Source of the DNA: Strigops habroptila
Taxonomy: Eukaryota; Chordata; Aves; Psittaciformes; Psittacidae
Assembly (NCBI RefSeq): GCF_004027225.2
Contig: NC_044278.2
Location: forward strand, 9,176,001 to 9,240,000
DNA length: 64,000 bases
Reading direction: 5' to 3'
The number at the start of each line of letters is the position of its first letter. Position 1 is the stretch's first letter. The position numbers and the translations under genes are program-made. Below are positions 46,301 through 57,160 of the stretch, piece after piece. The notes under the pieces were generated by a model, which worked only from the letters and a program-made list of their open reading frames with translations, was not told the origin of the DNA and searched no databases.

Positions 46301-49300
46301 TAAGAAGTTGCACACCCCACCTCTCTCTCATGTATTTAAGAAAGGAAACCCAGAAGTAAAGCAGAGCTTTGCTTCAAAGTACACAGAGATCAGCTGTTGA
46401 AAAGCCCACTTGGAATTTATATTGAGATGACATGACAGAGAAGGTAAATCTTGAAAGAAAAAAGTTCAATGGAAACACTCTGGTCATTAAACTCACCAAA
46501 CTCAGGAGCCTTTTCTTCTCTGAGGTGGACTGAACCTGACTTTTCACATCGCACCAGCACTTAGAACACCCATTTCAAACCCAGAATTACCCTCTATGAG
46601 ACACTGCCCAGCCATGTCCTTAAATACAACCCTATCCCTGGGCAGGTTCTCATACTTGAGCTCTCTATACCAGATGTTCCCTCTTCAACAGCAAAAGGCA
46701 AGTGGCAAGTTTTTCTATAGCAAGATCACACCCCCAAATCACAGGACCAGGGAACTGCAAATGCATTTCTAGCTTTGACAGAAGGTCTCTGCACAACCTC
46801 TGGCATGTTACTTTCTTCTTGGAACACCCTTTACCTCAGCCCAGAAACCAGAATGATGACAATGATCACCTATACAGGTGACCATGGGGCTGACTTAAGA
46901 GATGCCCACACAGTTCTCTTTTGACTCCAGAGAGATGAAGTGTCACCACCAGAAACCTGGTGTCAGGAGGAGGGGTAGATACAGCACAGAGCTCCATCAG
47001 AAGAGGAACATTATCAGTAACACGGCATTTCCCAGTTGGTATTCTTTCCATATGCCTCGTTTCCTACCTGTATCCAGTATTGTTCCTGCCAACTACAAAG
47101 TGCTTTGGTCCGGGGCCACACGTGTAAATGTTAAAGTCATTTTCTGGCACCAGATCCACATCATGGAAAATGAAACAGTCCCAGTTAGCTTCTTTTAGGG
47201 CCTCTAGGTATCCTACATTCAGCAGCTTAGCACGATTAAATTTGGTGCTGCCAGCCTGTGGAAGAGAATGGAGAAAACCTCTGAAGAAGCTGTCAAACCT
47301 TTAGAAGCAGAACTGCTCCCAGATACTTGTTTGGATCACACAGTTCACAACCGCATCCGTGCGCCACCGCCCTTCCAGCCAGTAACCGCACACAGAGCTG
47401 CCCCACAGCACTGGTGACAGCACCACAGTGGCCAGTGACACAAAGAACAAACAGAGCCAGGGCCAGGAGAGTCTCTGGTTGTCTGGGCACCTGGAGCATG
47501 CATCCTGCATGACACAGTCTCACTGCTATTGCTGTTCCCATCCGGCTACGTAACAAAAGAGGTACCAGTAAACAGCTCAGAAACTGGTGCCCCATACGAT
47601 GTGTCAGCAAAGCTTCTGGAAGGTGTTTAAAAAAGCCAAACCCAAAACACATTACTCCCATTCTTATTAGTTTATCCACAGCAGAGCACCTGCCCCAGAC
47701 GATTCATGCTTGTTCTGCAGTTCAGAGGACAGCAAGGCCGGAGGAATTCATTGTATTTCCGCAGCTCACACAGTAGGTGGCAGAGTGGGAAATAAAAAGC
47801 AAGTCTCTTCATTTCTAACTCCTGTCTATAACCTAAATATTACGCTGCACAGGGACTCCCCCTAGAATGGGGCTTCGCTTGACTTTTACTAGTCTTGTAC
47901 AGGCTGAGAAAGTTGGGGCTGTTCAACCTGGAGAAGAGAAGCTGCGTGGAGACCTCAGAGCAGCTTCCAGTGTCTGAAGGGGCCTGCAAGGATGCTGGGG
48001 AGGGACTCTTCATCAGGGACTGGAGTGATAGGACAAGGGGTGATGGGTTCAAACTGAAACAGAGGGAGGCCAGGTTAGATCTAAAGAAGTTCTTGACTGT
48101 GAGGGTGCTGAGGTGCTGGCACAGGCTGCCCAGAGAAGCTGTGGCTGCCCCATCCCTGGCAGTGTTCAAGGCCAGGTTGGACACAGGGGCTTGGAGCAAC
48201 CTGCTCTAGTGGAAGGTGTCCTTGCCCATGGCAGGGAGTTGGAACTGGATGATCTTAAGGTCCTTTCCAACCCAAACCATTCCATGATTCTATGATTTTC
48301 TAGAGCTGGGAACTTGATGTACTTGAAAGATAAAAAGCAATTTTCAAGAGAAAGGAGTCATTTGCTAGAAGGTGCCTGGACTGGGAGAGGCTCAGTGGAA
48401 GATGAGATAGAATCTGGCCTCCCCAGGCTGAGAGAAGGTTAACTGGAGGGAAAACAGTTGTGTACAAAGAGTGTTTCACTGTTCTATAAAGTAATGCTTT
48501 GCTCTGAAGCAGCAATTTGTTCACCATCACTAACAGCCATCTGCTCCTGAACAAAGAAGATTTATGGGATTTATGGCTCCATACCTGCAGTTAGGGAGAT
48601 CCAGCCCAATGCCCACTCTGAGAAATGAACAGAGGGATCATCAGTTGCTTCCATTCCGAGTCAGGGAAGGAATTTTCCAAGAAGAAAACTAGATAAAATT
48701 CCACTAAAACGTAGGAGGTCAAATTTCTGACTGAGGGGTTTTGTGTGGTTGGTTGGTTGGTTTAAAGTGTCCTGTATATGAAAGCATCCATCAGAGAACC
48801 TTCTCCTGATGATGGAAACAGGCTATTGAATGAAGAGAACAATTCAGATGACTGACAAAGAACACGCAGAGAACTCCACTTGTGTTGGGTATTGAGTGCA
48901 ATTGAAGCACAGACCATGTGCTCCAGTTGTGTCTCCCCTCCCTTTGCCCACTTCCTGTGCAAAGGCAGCCAAACAACAGCTAAAATGACTGTCCAGGAAG
49001 GGAGTTTTCCATGTTAGACTTCATGCTGAACAGATAGCAAAGTTTACTCTCATCTTTTAATGAGAAAAGAATTGTCCTCCTTTGTTTCTATGGGAGGAGA
49101 ACACCAACCACAAGACAAACTTACGTTGGGAAATAAATTACCCACCCTTCAGGGATTATAAACTCACTTTTTTCCAGCACTCCACTCACCTATGCACACG
49201 TTTGTGCAGAGAAACATGATGTTCAACATGTTCCAATTAGCTCATAAAGAAGAGAACTGGAGTATGCCCTTCAATGGCACACAGAGATATAGAAGACTCA

Positions 49301-52300
49301 TTTCTTAATCTTCCTCCCACGTAAACTCTGTGTATTTTCATAGTTAAATCCTGGTTTTAGCTATTTCTTTCCTCAAAAGATACTTAAAACCAATGATGAC
49401 ATCACAAATGGAGAGTGAAAATGGATTTGCCATAAAAGAGCTTTGTTATACCCACTTTTCAGTTTTGGGCATGTCTATCTACAGGGAAAGGGGAAGCCAA
49501 AGCTTTCAATCTTCAAAGTGAAAACTCTGATAGAACAAGTCCAGACTTGACACTGCTGCTCACATCAGACAGAGCTTTCATACTCCTGTATTTCTTTTTG
49601 TAATGTGCCATCAGCTGTTCTCCACCTCACAGATTTCAGTAGATAAAGAACCAGGCTGGACACAGGGGCTTGGAGCAACCTGCTCTAGTGGAAGGTGTCC
49701 CTGCCCGTGGCAAAGAGTTGGAATTGGATGAGCTTTAAGGTCCCTTCCAACTCAAACCATTCTATGATTCTCTGGTAACTTACTGCTTACCACTGCTTGA
49801 CTGTGGTTAAGTGGAGCGAGCCATTATGTGTATGATTACAATACACATTCAGGCAGAAAAAAGCCTCAGTTTCTCCACTCTATGGGCCACATGACAACTC
49901 TAAAGAAGGGAGGACCAGTCTATTCCAACTGAAAGTATATATCCTGCCATGACTTTTGTTGCTGTTCTGCTGTGCCATTGAGCAGAAGTGTAGGCTTTCA
50001 CCTCGAATGTACTGCCTCATGCTGGCTGATTGACTTTTTGAACAGAAGGGAAGAGAAACTCTATTGATTTATCACCTTTTCCTCCTGCTGTCTGAAAAAT
50101 CTGTTTAGGCTCAAGGCAGAACACGTAAGTAAATGAGAGCAAGAGAAAGCAAACAACAAAAGATCAAGAAAAAGACAAGATATTACAAAAGGGAAATCTA
50201 TATCTTAGATGAAAACCAACATGGCACAAATCTCTATGCTGAAATTTTAGCTGTTGACTCACCACACTAGAAAGAATGCAAATAAATCAGTAAATCTCTC
50301 AGGAACTAAGTGCTCTGTCATGACTACTTCTGCCCACAGCCCTTGCTGGGCAAGTAAAGCACCCACAAGCAGTAGCTGTCATGTCTGGTTTGAGCTGGCA
50401 GAAATAAGTACAACACACAGCTTACTACACATGACAGCCAGCAAGCAGATGGGAGAGTAGAGCTGGATACAAACTGAAGCCTTCGATCCAAACAACTCCA
50501 AAGGAAAAGACAGAAAACATGTCAGCGTAGTTACTGTGTGTATGCTGCAGGAGAAGTGAGTTGCATTAGTAATGGGAAAGATGCTAACCTTGAATTGTAA
50601 GTTAGAACTAGTAAGTTACTCAGCCTGAGAGATGGACACCAGTTGAAAACACTGTTAGTTCTTTCCAGCTTTGCTAACAGCAGCTGAGATCCTGCAGTGG
50701 TACCAGCAATGGCTGCATGCACCACTGCATCCCTCAGCAAGTGTTGGAAACACATGCGGAGGACTGATGTTAGCCAGCAGAAGCAGCAGCAAGCCTCTCC
50801 TTGGCCTGCAGAGCATCACCCCCAAACACATCTCTGCCTCACCTGGTGGATAACATAGATGCCATAGTCCAGCTGCTGCCTCTGCAGGAAGGGGTGGAGG
50901 TGCTCCAGGAGGTACAGCAGATGCTTCTCTCGGTTGCGGTGTGGGATGATGATGGCCACGTGGTGCTGTGCGGAGCACTCCGGAGGGTGGTACCGACCCT
51001 TGGCTACCTGAGGGTTCTCCTTTTGCACTTCTTCTAGTGTGAGAGATGCTTTGAAGGTGAGTTTGCTGGCACCAACTGTAGGAGAAGCACAAGAAGCTTT
51101 CCCCAGTTATTTCGGACTGTGGCTAGTCCAGGCATCTAATGGGGCACTCTGTAACAGCCGAAGAAACCCAGGATCAAGCCCCACTTGGTTTCCCTGCATT
51201 TCCAAGAGGAAAGTAGTGCCACAAGGGTATTATGCAGGCAGTGGAAGGAGAGGGTATCAAGTGTTTCATTGCTTAAACTCATTATAGAGCAGTGATGATA
51301 AAAAATAATAATAATTAAAAAAAAACCAAAACAAGTTCCTATGGCAGGAGAATTGGCTTCAAACGGCTGCCAGGGCAAAGCAGAGGAGAAGGAAATGGAA
51401 AGAGACATAGGACTGTGGCCATGAGAAGCTATCTCTACTTAAAGCATGAAAAAAAACCATCACAGGCTTAAGGTTATACATTTGTAAGATAAAACCAAGG
51501 CTTCCTGTAGCCAGATTTTCATCACTTCTCTTGCACTGAGCTATCACTTCATCCCCTTTGGGCTCAGCAAACCCACTGAAGAGAATGACACAGGGCACTG
51601 TGATGGCTACAGCTACAGTGCTTTCACATAGGCAAACACATCTGTGGGGCAGGGATGGGAGTGTGCAGTGAGACAGCAGCTTTTTGGATTCCATCAGGGA
51701 AGAGGGAAGAATCCAGTTTCCCAAACAAATCCCTAATCAGGTCCACAAAAAGAAGAGGAAAGTGACAGTGCCGTGATAGTGCAAAGCAGAAGCCTGGTGC
51801 TGCCAGCAATCCCGAGACCAAAAGAAAGAGTTGTTGGGAAGATAAACACTGCAACCATGAACATCCCCCCTTCCTCCTTTCCCTGAGCTTTTATGGCTGA
51901 GCATGGTAAATGGTATGCTCATGTTGTATGGAATATCCCTTTGGGCAATGGAGCTCAGCTGTCCTGCTGTGTCCACTCCCAACCTCTTGCCCACCATCAA
52001 TCTACCAAATATTAGGAGGCCAAGATAGAGACAAAGCCTCAACATCGTGCACACACTGTTCAGCAGCAGCCAAGTCACTGGTGTGTTACTAAAGCTGTTT
52101 GAGCCACAAACGCAAAGCACCACACCATATGGGCTGCTGTCCCAGGCAGACCCAGCACAAAAGTCACTTCCTCACCCAGAAGTGCTTAGTGGGACTGGTT
52201 GTGTTTTTGTTTCACAGGAAAAGTGTCCAACTGTAAAACACTAGGAACAAAACCAATCAGCAATTGTAAAGCAGGTGTAACTTGTTAGAAAGGGCAAGAA

Positions 52301-52580
52301 AGCAGCATCACTTACTCAGGTACGGAGACAGAGCTGGGCACTCATCCTGAAGTGATTTCACTGTGGGAACTGCAACTGATTCCATCTTCTCTTGCTTCTG
52401 GCTGCGCTCCAGGCTAGTCACCTTCCTGAAATCCTCCACCATACTCTTAGCTTTAGGAATTTCCTGTCTGGAGTCCACATAGTAATTGACCGTGGCCCAT
52501 AGCACCATCAAACACAAAGTGACAAGCACCAACACTTTGAACTTATAGAAGAGGTGAAAGACATAGAAGCTCAAGGCCAT
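40257..52580 (-). CDS. B4GALT4: Beta-1,4-galactosyltransferase 4, 6 coding exons, 351 aa
   Basis: The coding exons on the minus strand are 52580-52316, 51075-50843, 47255-47068, 44295-44173, 40749-40645 and 40398-40257, totalling 1056 nt with GT-AG introns. The protein is a type II Golgi GT7 enzyme. The family transfers galactose from UDP-Gal to GlcNAc; human B4GALT4 is known for acting on glycolipid and 6-sulfated GlcNAc acceptors. The N-terminus ([20 protein letters not shown], then [14 protein letters not shown]) is diagnostic of B4GALT4, as are [19 protein letters not shown] and [20 protein letters not shown]. Catalytic residues are intact: PHRNR 133-137, HDVD 197-200, Y235, W260-GGEDDD and the M290-x-x-H293 metal motif. 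The C-terminus ends in [14 protein letters not shown]. The start ATG has A at -3 and G at +4. It is convergent with the B4GALT3-like gene. Human B4GALT4 is 344 aa, so this copy is full length. Confidence 0.96.
40645..40749 (-). CDS. B4GALT4: B4GALT4 exon 5: metal-ligand exon
   Basis: It encodes [20 protein letters not shown], then [15 protein letters not shown]. The M-x-x-H manganese motif is intact (M290, H293), in direct contrast to the neighbouring B4GALT3-like gene. The donor is GTGAGT. Confidence 0.93.
41508..42330 (-). repeat. CR1 LINE fragment, reverse, about 820 bp, longest in the window
   Basis: It begins with 'cacagaatcaacttgcttgg' and extends past the usual tail through 'agtgaggggcccagaactga' into a further upstream part that includes 'cagcacccccaggtcttttt' and 'gagcaggagctggcactttg'. 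It is in sense orientation relative to B4GALT4. Long open frames across it are repeat-derived, not genes. Confidence 0.9.
43930..44152 (-). repeat. CR1 LINE fragment abutting the B4GALT4 exon 4 donor
   Basis: A CR1 in sense orientation to B4GALT4. Its 5'-truncated end lies about 20 bp from the exon 4 splice donor at 44172, so nearly the whole intron start is repeat. Confidence 0.92.
44173..44295 (-). CDS. B4GALT4: B4GALT4 exon 4: WGWGGEDDD exon
   Basis: It encodes [18 protein letters not shown], then [23 protein letters not shown]. The donor-specificity Tyr (Y235), acceptor-lid Trp (W260) and acidic cluster are all intact. The donor is GTAAAA. Confidence 0.95.
45232..45470 (-). repeat. Older CR1-like fragment, reverse
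   Basis: It includes 'aggagtccaacccccctgct' and 'cctctctgggcagcctgttc', recognisably CR1 but more diverged than the other copies. It lies in B4GALT4 intron 3. Confidence 0.75.
45876..45946. repeat. Direct repeat of a 16-bp word
   Basis: CTTTAAAGCCAAAGCT occurs at 45876-45891 and again at 45931-45946, with further TTTAAAG words between. It is a small local duplication in B4GALT4 intron 3. Confidence 0.7.
47068..47255 (-). CDS. B4GALT4: B4GALT4 exon 3: DxD motif exon
   Basis: It encodes [20 protein letters not shown], then [20 protein letters not shown] and [20 protein letters not shown] plus GYR. DxD is at 198-200. The donor is GTAGGA and the acceptor CACAG. Confidence 0.94.
47893..48298 (+). 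repeat. CR1 LINE fragment, plus, antisense in B4GALT4 intron 2
   Basis: It runs from 'caggctgagaaagttggggc' through 'gacctcagagcagcttccag' to 'cattccatgattctatgat'. Confidence 0.92.
49653..49773 (+). repeat. CR1 LINE 3' tail, plus
   Basis: A short tail from 'ggctggacacaggggcttgg' to 'cattctatgattctctgg', in B4GALT4 intron 2. Confidence 0.9.
50843..51075 (-). CDS. B4GALT4: B4GALT4 exon 2: start of the catalytic domain
   Basis: It encodes residues 89-166: [20 protein letters not shown], then [20 protein letters not shown] and [38 protein letters not shown]. The UDP-site PHRNR is intact. The acceptor is CCTACAG and the donor GTGAGG. Confidence 0.95.
51866..52166 (-). mobile_element. Diverged retroviral LTR-like fragment in B4GALT4 intron 1
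   Basis: It shares with the element at 59457 the order 'tatggaatatccctttgg', 'cagctgtcctgctgtgtcc', 'ctcccaacctcttg' and 'cactggtgtgttact'. This is a non-coding old repeat; family naming would need a repeat-library search. It lies about 150 bp downstream of the B4GALT4 exon 1 donor. Confidence 0.65.
52316..52580 (-). CDS. B4GALT4: B4GALT4 exon 1 (first coding exon): anchor and stem
   Basis: It encodes [20 protein letters not shown], then [20 protein letters not shown] and [13 protein letters not shown], ending in CPALSPYL plus one base before GTAAGT. The hydrophobic anchor is about residues 14-30. The start at 52580 has a strong context (ACC ATG G). The frame stays open upstream but holds no ATG there. 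Confidence 0.95.
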
Positions 52581-52792
52581 GGTTCTCCCTGACCCACTAG
52601 CTGCCTCCTCTGCTCTGATGCTGAGGCAGGCCACTGAGCAGCCACGGGGGATGAAACCAAGGGTTCCAAGAAGAATGTCACAGTAGAGGAGTAAAGCTGG
52701 ACGTAGGTAGGGCTGCCACACTTGCTGCAGTTTTGCAATTCATGGAGCCCTGGTGCTGTTTGCTCTTCAAACGTCAGGAAATAGGACTTAAC
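52581..52792 (-). other. B4GALT4 5' UTR part of the first coding exon
   Basis: On the minus strand a pyrimidine tract and GTCCAG end at 52793, giving a plausible splice acceptor. The exon would then carry 212 nt of 5' UTR before the ATG, implying at least one upstream noncoding exon. This is inferred from splice-site shape only. Confidence 0.5.
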
Positions 52793-53348
52793 CTGGACAA
52801 AAAAAGAGGCAGGAGTTAGTTTCTACCTCTCTCCACTGCTGTACCTTCAGGAGAACAGCTTATGACCGAACATGAAAGGCACAGCAAGTATGAACTACTG
52901 GTCAGAAACAAAGACACTGAGCTCAGGCACAAACCGGCTGCACGATTTTAGGCAAATCACCTTCCTGCTTTGTTCTCCACTCCCAACCTTTCTGTCTTTT
53001 TCCTCCCAGAACAGAAAGCACAGCTACTGCCCCACGTTACATCTGAGTACATTGCCTGGCAATACACTGGCTTTAGTGCTTCTGCTCCTACAAAACTTAA
53101 CAACAGCTGTAAGGTACGAGATTCTGCTGGCTGTGAGTTAGCTGTCCCCACCCAAACTGAAAACCACATGAATTCTCTCCACAATTCAACTGGTTTCTTC
53201 TGAAAGAGAGTATTATTGACGCTCTGTTGCACTGCACCACGCAGTGTGCATCCTGCAATACCTCACTGGCACCAGAGGGTCTGTAGCTGCTGCCTGCCCA
53301 GTGTTCCCCTCTCACACGCTGCTGCAGGAAGCAAATCTGCTGCTTTTC

Positions 53349-53412
53349 AAGGGGAAAGTTCAGTTTTGCAAGGGAAAGGTTCAGTTTTGCAAGGGAAAGG
53401 TTCAGTTTTGCA
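53349..53412. repeat. 21-bp minisatellite, three copies
   Basis: The unit GTTCAGTTTTGCAAGGGAAAG occurs about three times in a row, the first copy with one base shifted. Because 21 is a multiple of three it keeps open frames in several readings, but nothing indicates coding. Confidence 0.88.
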
Positions 53413-54573
53413 GTGTCAGGTCTGTGAGGATCCAATCCTTTGCTGTTTCCTGCCCTCTTTCAAGAGCTCCGTTTTCCTACACTGCCATCACACTAGAAGG
53501 TTACATTGCAAATACTTTTGCCTGTTGCTATCAGCTCATAGCAGAGAAAGAATGACATTTTAATAGCAGAGAGCTTTGATATAGAAAACACGCAAGAAAA
53601 CTGCCACGTGTAAGAAGATGAAGGACTGAGGCTAAGTGAAGCAAGGCAGTGATTAAAGCCAATGCACACAAAACAGGCTGGATCAAAGAGAAGAAACACT
53701 AAAACATGGAAGGTTATTTTATAACAGCTTTCAACATACACCTGAGATACCGAGGCAGAAGGAATACAGTAACTCTACATTCCCACTAGTTTAGTCCAGG
53801 TGTCTTCTGGAAAAGTCCATTGATTCACAGGGATGTATGTGGGAGCCAGACCTTGGACTGACAAGATGAACTACTCAATGTACTGCCCAAACTTCTTGAG
53901 GTTCCCTGGGAATGGCCAGCTGCTGTTCCTCCTGCAGGCACTACACAGAGGGGATAACCTGCTCTCTCCATCCACATGCAAGGCACAGCGCTGCTCTAAG
54001 GAAGGCACAGAAGAGTTTTCAGTGACCTTACCACCAGCAGTGAAGGGTCTCCACATCCACTTCAATCACAGAGAAGAAAGCTTGGTGCCACTTCCGCTAC
54101 ATCCTTTTCTGCCTTGCTGCTTTCCAGCCTGCTGGTCCTTAGCATCTAATTGTACAGAGACATCCCTCCAGCCTTCAGGCGCTTCTCCCAGTCACCATGA
54201 TCAGGCAAAGATGATCCAGAGTCACCTGGCAGTGACATCCTGCAGAGGGAACTCACCCAGAACTCATGGGTGCATCCCATCATGGTCCATGAGCCTGTAT
54301 ATGTCCAGTTCACCCAAGTATTCCCTGATCTCTTAAGTGATTCTCTTCTACCAAGGGTACATCTTCCTTACTCCAGCCTTTCCACCTAGTCTCTGACACC
54401 TGGGATTCCCGAATCCTGGTCTTACTAGTAAAGACCAGGTGAAAAAAAAGGCATTTGGTAGTTCAGCCTTCTCCATGTCCTGCATAACCAAGTCCCTTAT
54501 CTCATTGAGCAACAGGCCCACATTTTCCTTTGTCTTCCTTTTGTTACCTATGTACTTACAGAAGCCCTTCTTG

Positions 54574-55095
54574 TCATAGAATCATAGACTGGTTTGGGTT
54601 GGAAAGGATCTTCAGATCATCCAGTTCCAACCCCCTGCCATGGGCAGGGACGCCTCACACTAGACCATGTTGCCCAAGGCATGGTCCAGCCTGGCCTTGA
54701 ACACTGCCAGGGATGGAGCATTTACCACTTCTTTGGGCAACCTGTGCCAGTGCCTCACCACCCTCACAGTAAAGAGCTTCTGCCTTATATCTAACCTGAA
54801 CTTCCCCTGTTTCAGTTTGAACCCATCATCCCTTGTCCTATCACTCCAGTCCATGATGAAGAGTCCCTCTCCAGCATCATTGTAGCCCCCTTCAGACACT
54901 GGAAGCTGCTCTGAGGTCTCCACGCAGCTTCTCTTCTCCAGGCTGAACAGCCCCAACTTTCTCAGCCTGTCCTCATACAGGAGGTGCTCCAGCCCCTGAT
55001 CATCCTTGTGGCCTCCTCTGGACCTGCTCCAACAGCTCCATGTCCTTCTTATGCTGAGGACACCAGAACTGCACACAGTGCTGCAAGTGGGGTCA
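54574..55095 (-). repeat. CR1 LINE fragment, reverse, about 520 bp
   Basis: It runs from 'catagaatcatagactggtt' to 'cacacagtgctgcaagtggg', in sense orientation to B4GALT4. Open frames across it are CR1-derived. Confidence 0.92.
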
Positions 55096-55687
55096 TCTTT
55101 GATATCCCTAAATCAAACCTGACATAGGGGGAGTAGGGGGTGGTGGTGAATAAAGACCACCCAGTGAGACATTAGAACATGTACAAACTATAGTTCAATC
55201 CAAAATTCAATACTAAACAAATCTTGCTACAAACAATAACCTCCAACATGCCGGAAATGTCATTCTTCTACTACGCTTTGTAACTCGGGGTGAGTAGCTC
55301 TCAAACATGGGTGGGAAAATACCTGTGGTGCAACTGAATTCTTCTCATAGTTCTTTAACTCGACCCTAGCTCTATCTGACCTTCATCACAGGTATCAAGA
55401 AACTTTCACAGGAACAGAAAGTGCAACTGTTCTTATGAAAGAAGTTCTCAGTGAAGCATAACCAAAGCCAGTTCAAAGTTACAGCTAACTAGAAGGGCAC
55501 AGCACTTCAGGCAACAAGGTTAACACCACCATGGTACCCATTTCTAAATCCATGAAATGGATTTGAACTAAAAAACCATAGTTATCCAAACATGGCATCA
55601 GCCAGAATTCCTAAAATCAATGAAGAAATGAGAAAGGTCTCCATCTCTATGCAGGCACTGAAAACACACTTCTACATATATCCATGA

Positions 55688-55978
55688 TTCAACAGGGACT
55701 GTAGCGATAGGACAAGGGATGATGGGTTCAAACTGAAACAGGGGAAGTTCAGGTTGGATATAAGGAAGAAGCTCTTTACTGTGAGGGTGCTGAGGCGCTG
55801 GCACAGGTTGCCCAGAGAAGCTGTGGCTGCCCCATCCCTGGCAGTGTTCAAGGCCAGGTTGGACACAGGGGCTTGGAGCAACCTGCTCTAGTGGAAGGTG
55901 TCACTGCCCGTGGCAGGCGGTTGGAACTGGATGTTCTTAAGGTCCTTTCCAACCCAAACCAGTCTATGATTCTATGAT
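55688..55978 (+). repeat. CR1 LINE fragment, plus
   Basis: It runs from 'caacagggactgtagcgata' to 'ccagtctatgattctatgat'. Confidence 0.92.
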
Positions 55979-57112
55979 CACACCAAGGCCCATAAATACT
56001 GCATGATCTGTGTTCCCTAACATCACATCTATGCCAATAACTGTCCCTGAGCTCTGCAGTTTGCCTGCCAACACAAGGTCTGGAGCCTGCTGGGGTTTCT
56101 GAAGCATATGCCAAGCCCTGCTTGCTTGCTCCTAAGTTCCCAACACTGTTCAGAACAGGCCACCTGTAGGAACCGATCAGACATGCAGCGCTCCAATTCC
56201 TCCATGAACAGGGCGTTCGGCTCTGATCCTTGCGTCTGTTGGCATGAACACAAAGCCCTAACTCACCCCAGTAAGCCCAAAATAGTAAGCAAGGTTCCAG
56301 CATGGACAAGACACCTTCCAAAGCAAAGTAGGAAGATCAGAACCCCATCCATTTTCATTCAGAAATACACATAGTGAGCAACATACATACAAGCTGGTTC
56401 CCCATGTAAAGGCTGCAGCCTGATTGAAGCCACCAGCATTACCAAGCTCAGAGACACCCCAAAATTGTAGACTGAAGGTTGTTCCTGTTGATCTAAGCCA
56501 AATTCTACACAAAGACAGGAGCAGCAGGAAGATTGATAATTGGTAGCCCTGAGCTAGATGGTAGTGAAGGAAAGTAACCTTATGAACAAGATTTGGTATG
56601 GAACTGGAGGTGAAAACTCATTCTTTTCCAAACCCTTACTTTTCCCTGCTATGTCTTTAGATGTAAATTGATGACTATGCTAAAGCCTAGATTCACATCA
56701 CCACTTACGGAGAAAAGTGACTTTTAACAGTATAAATAATCAGTGAGAACACATTGCCTACATGTTATTTTTCATGTGCTTGCATTTAAACGAATTCACC
56801 CCGTATGGAACATCTGCAGGAAGGCTCCAGAGGGATACTGTCATTTGCTGCATGGAAAATCAACTTTTAACTTACACAAACTACCCTTCTGACTCTACCT
56901 GTTTCATACTGCCCAGCAAGGACAGGTTTCTTATGTAGGGTTTTCCAGAAGCCCTTCGACTTCCTCAAGCTCACGCAGCAATTCCACAGACAGCAGAACA
57001 GGTTCAGCAGCATAAAGGATTCATTTCAACCTAACTTTTAAAACCCTCAGAAGTTTAAGCAGGAAATGAAGCGTGATAGAGTTTCTTGGCACTGCCTTTA
57101 TCAGCTCTGTAT

Positions 57113-57160
57113 TATTAGTTAGTATCTTATCTCTGCAGACTATTAGTTAGTATTTTATCT
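57113..57160. repeat. 28-bp tandem duplication
   Basis: TATTAGTTAGTATCTTATCT at 57113-57132 recurs at 57141-57160 with one mismatch. Confidence 0.85.

Noticed and set aside
52581-52721. N-terminal extension of B4GALT4 by 47 residues
   Set aside because: The frame is open but contains no ATG upstream of 52580, and the ATG at 52580 matches the human start and has a strong context.
53833-54336. 167-codon frame on the plus strand
   Set aside because: No domain, signal peptide or splice context; it sits in the region upstream of B4GALT4 next to a CR1.
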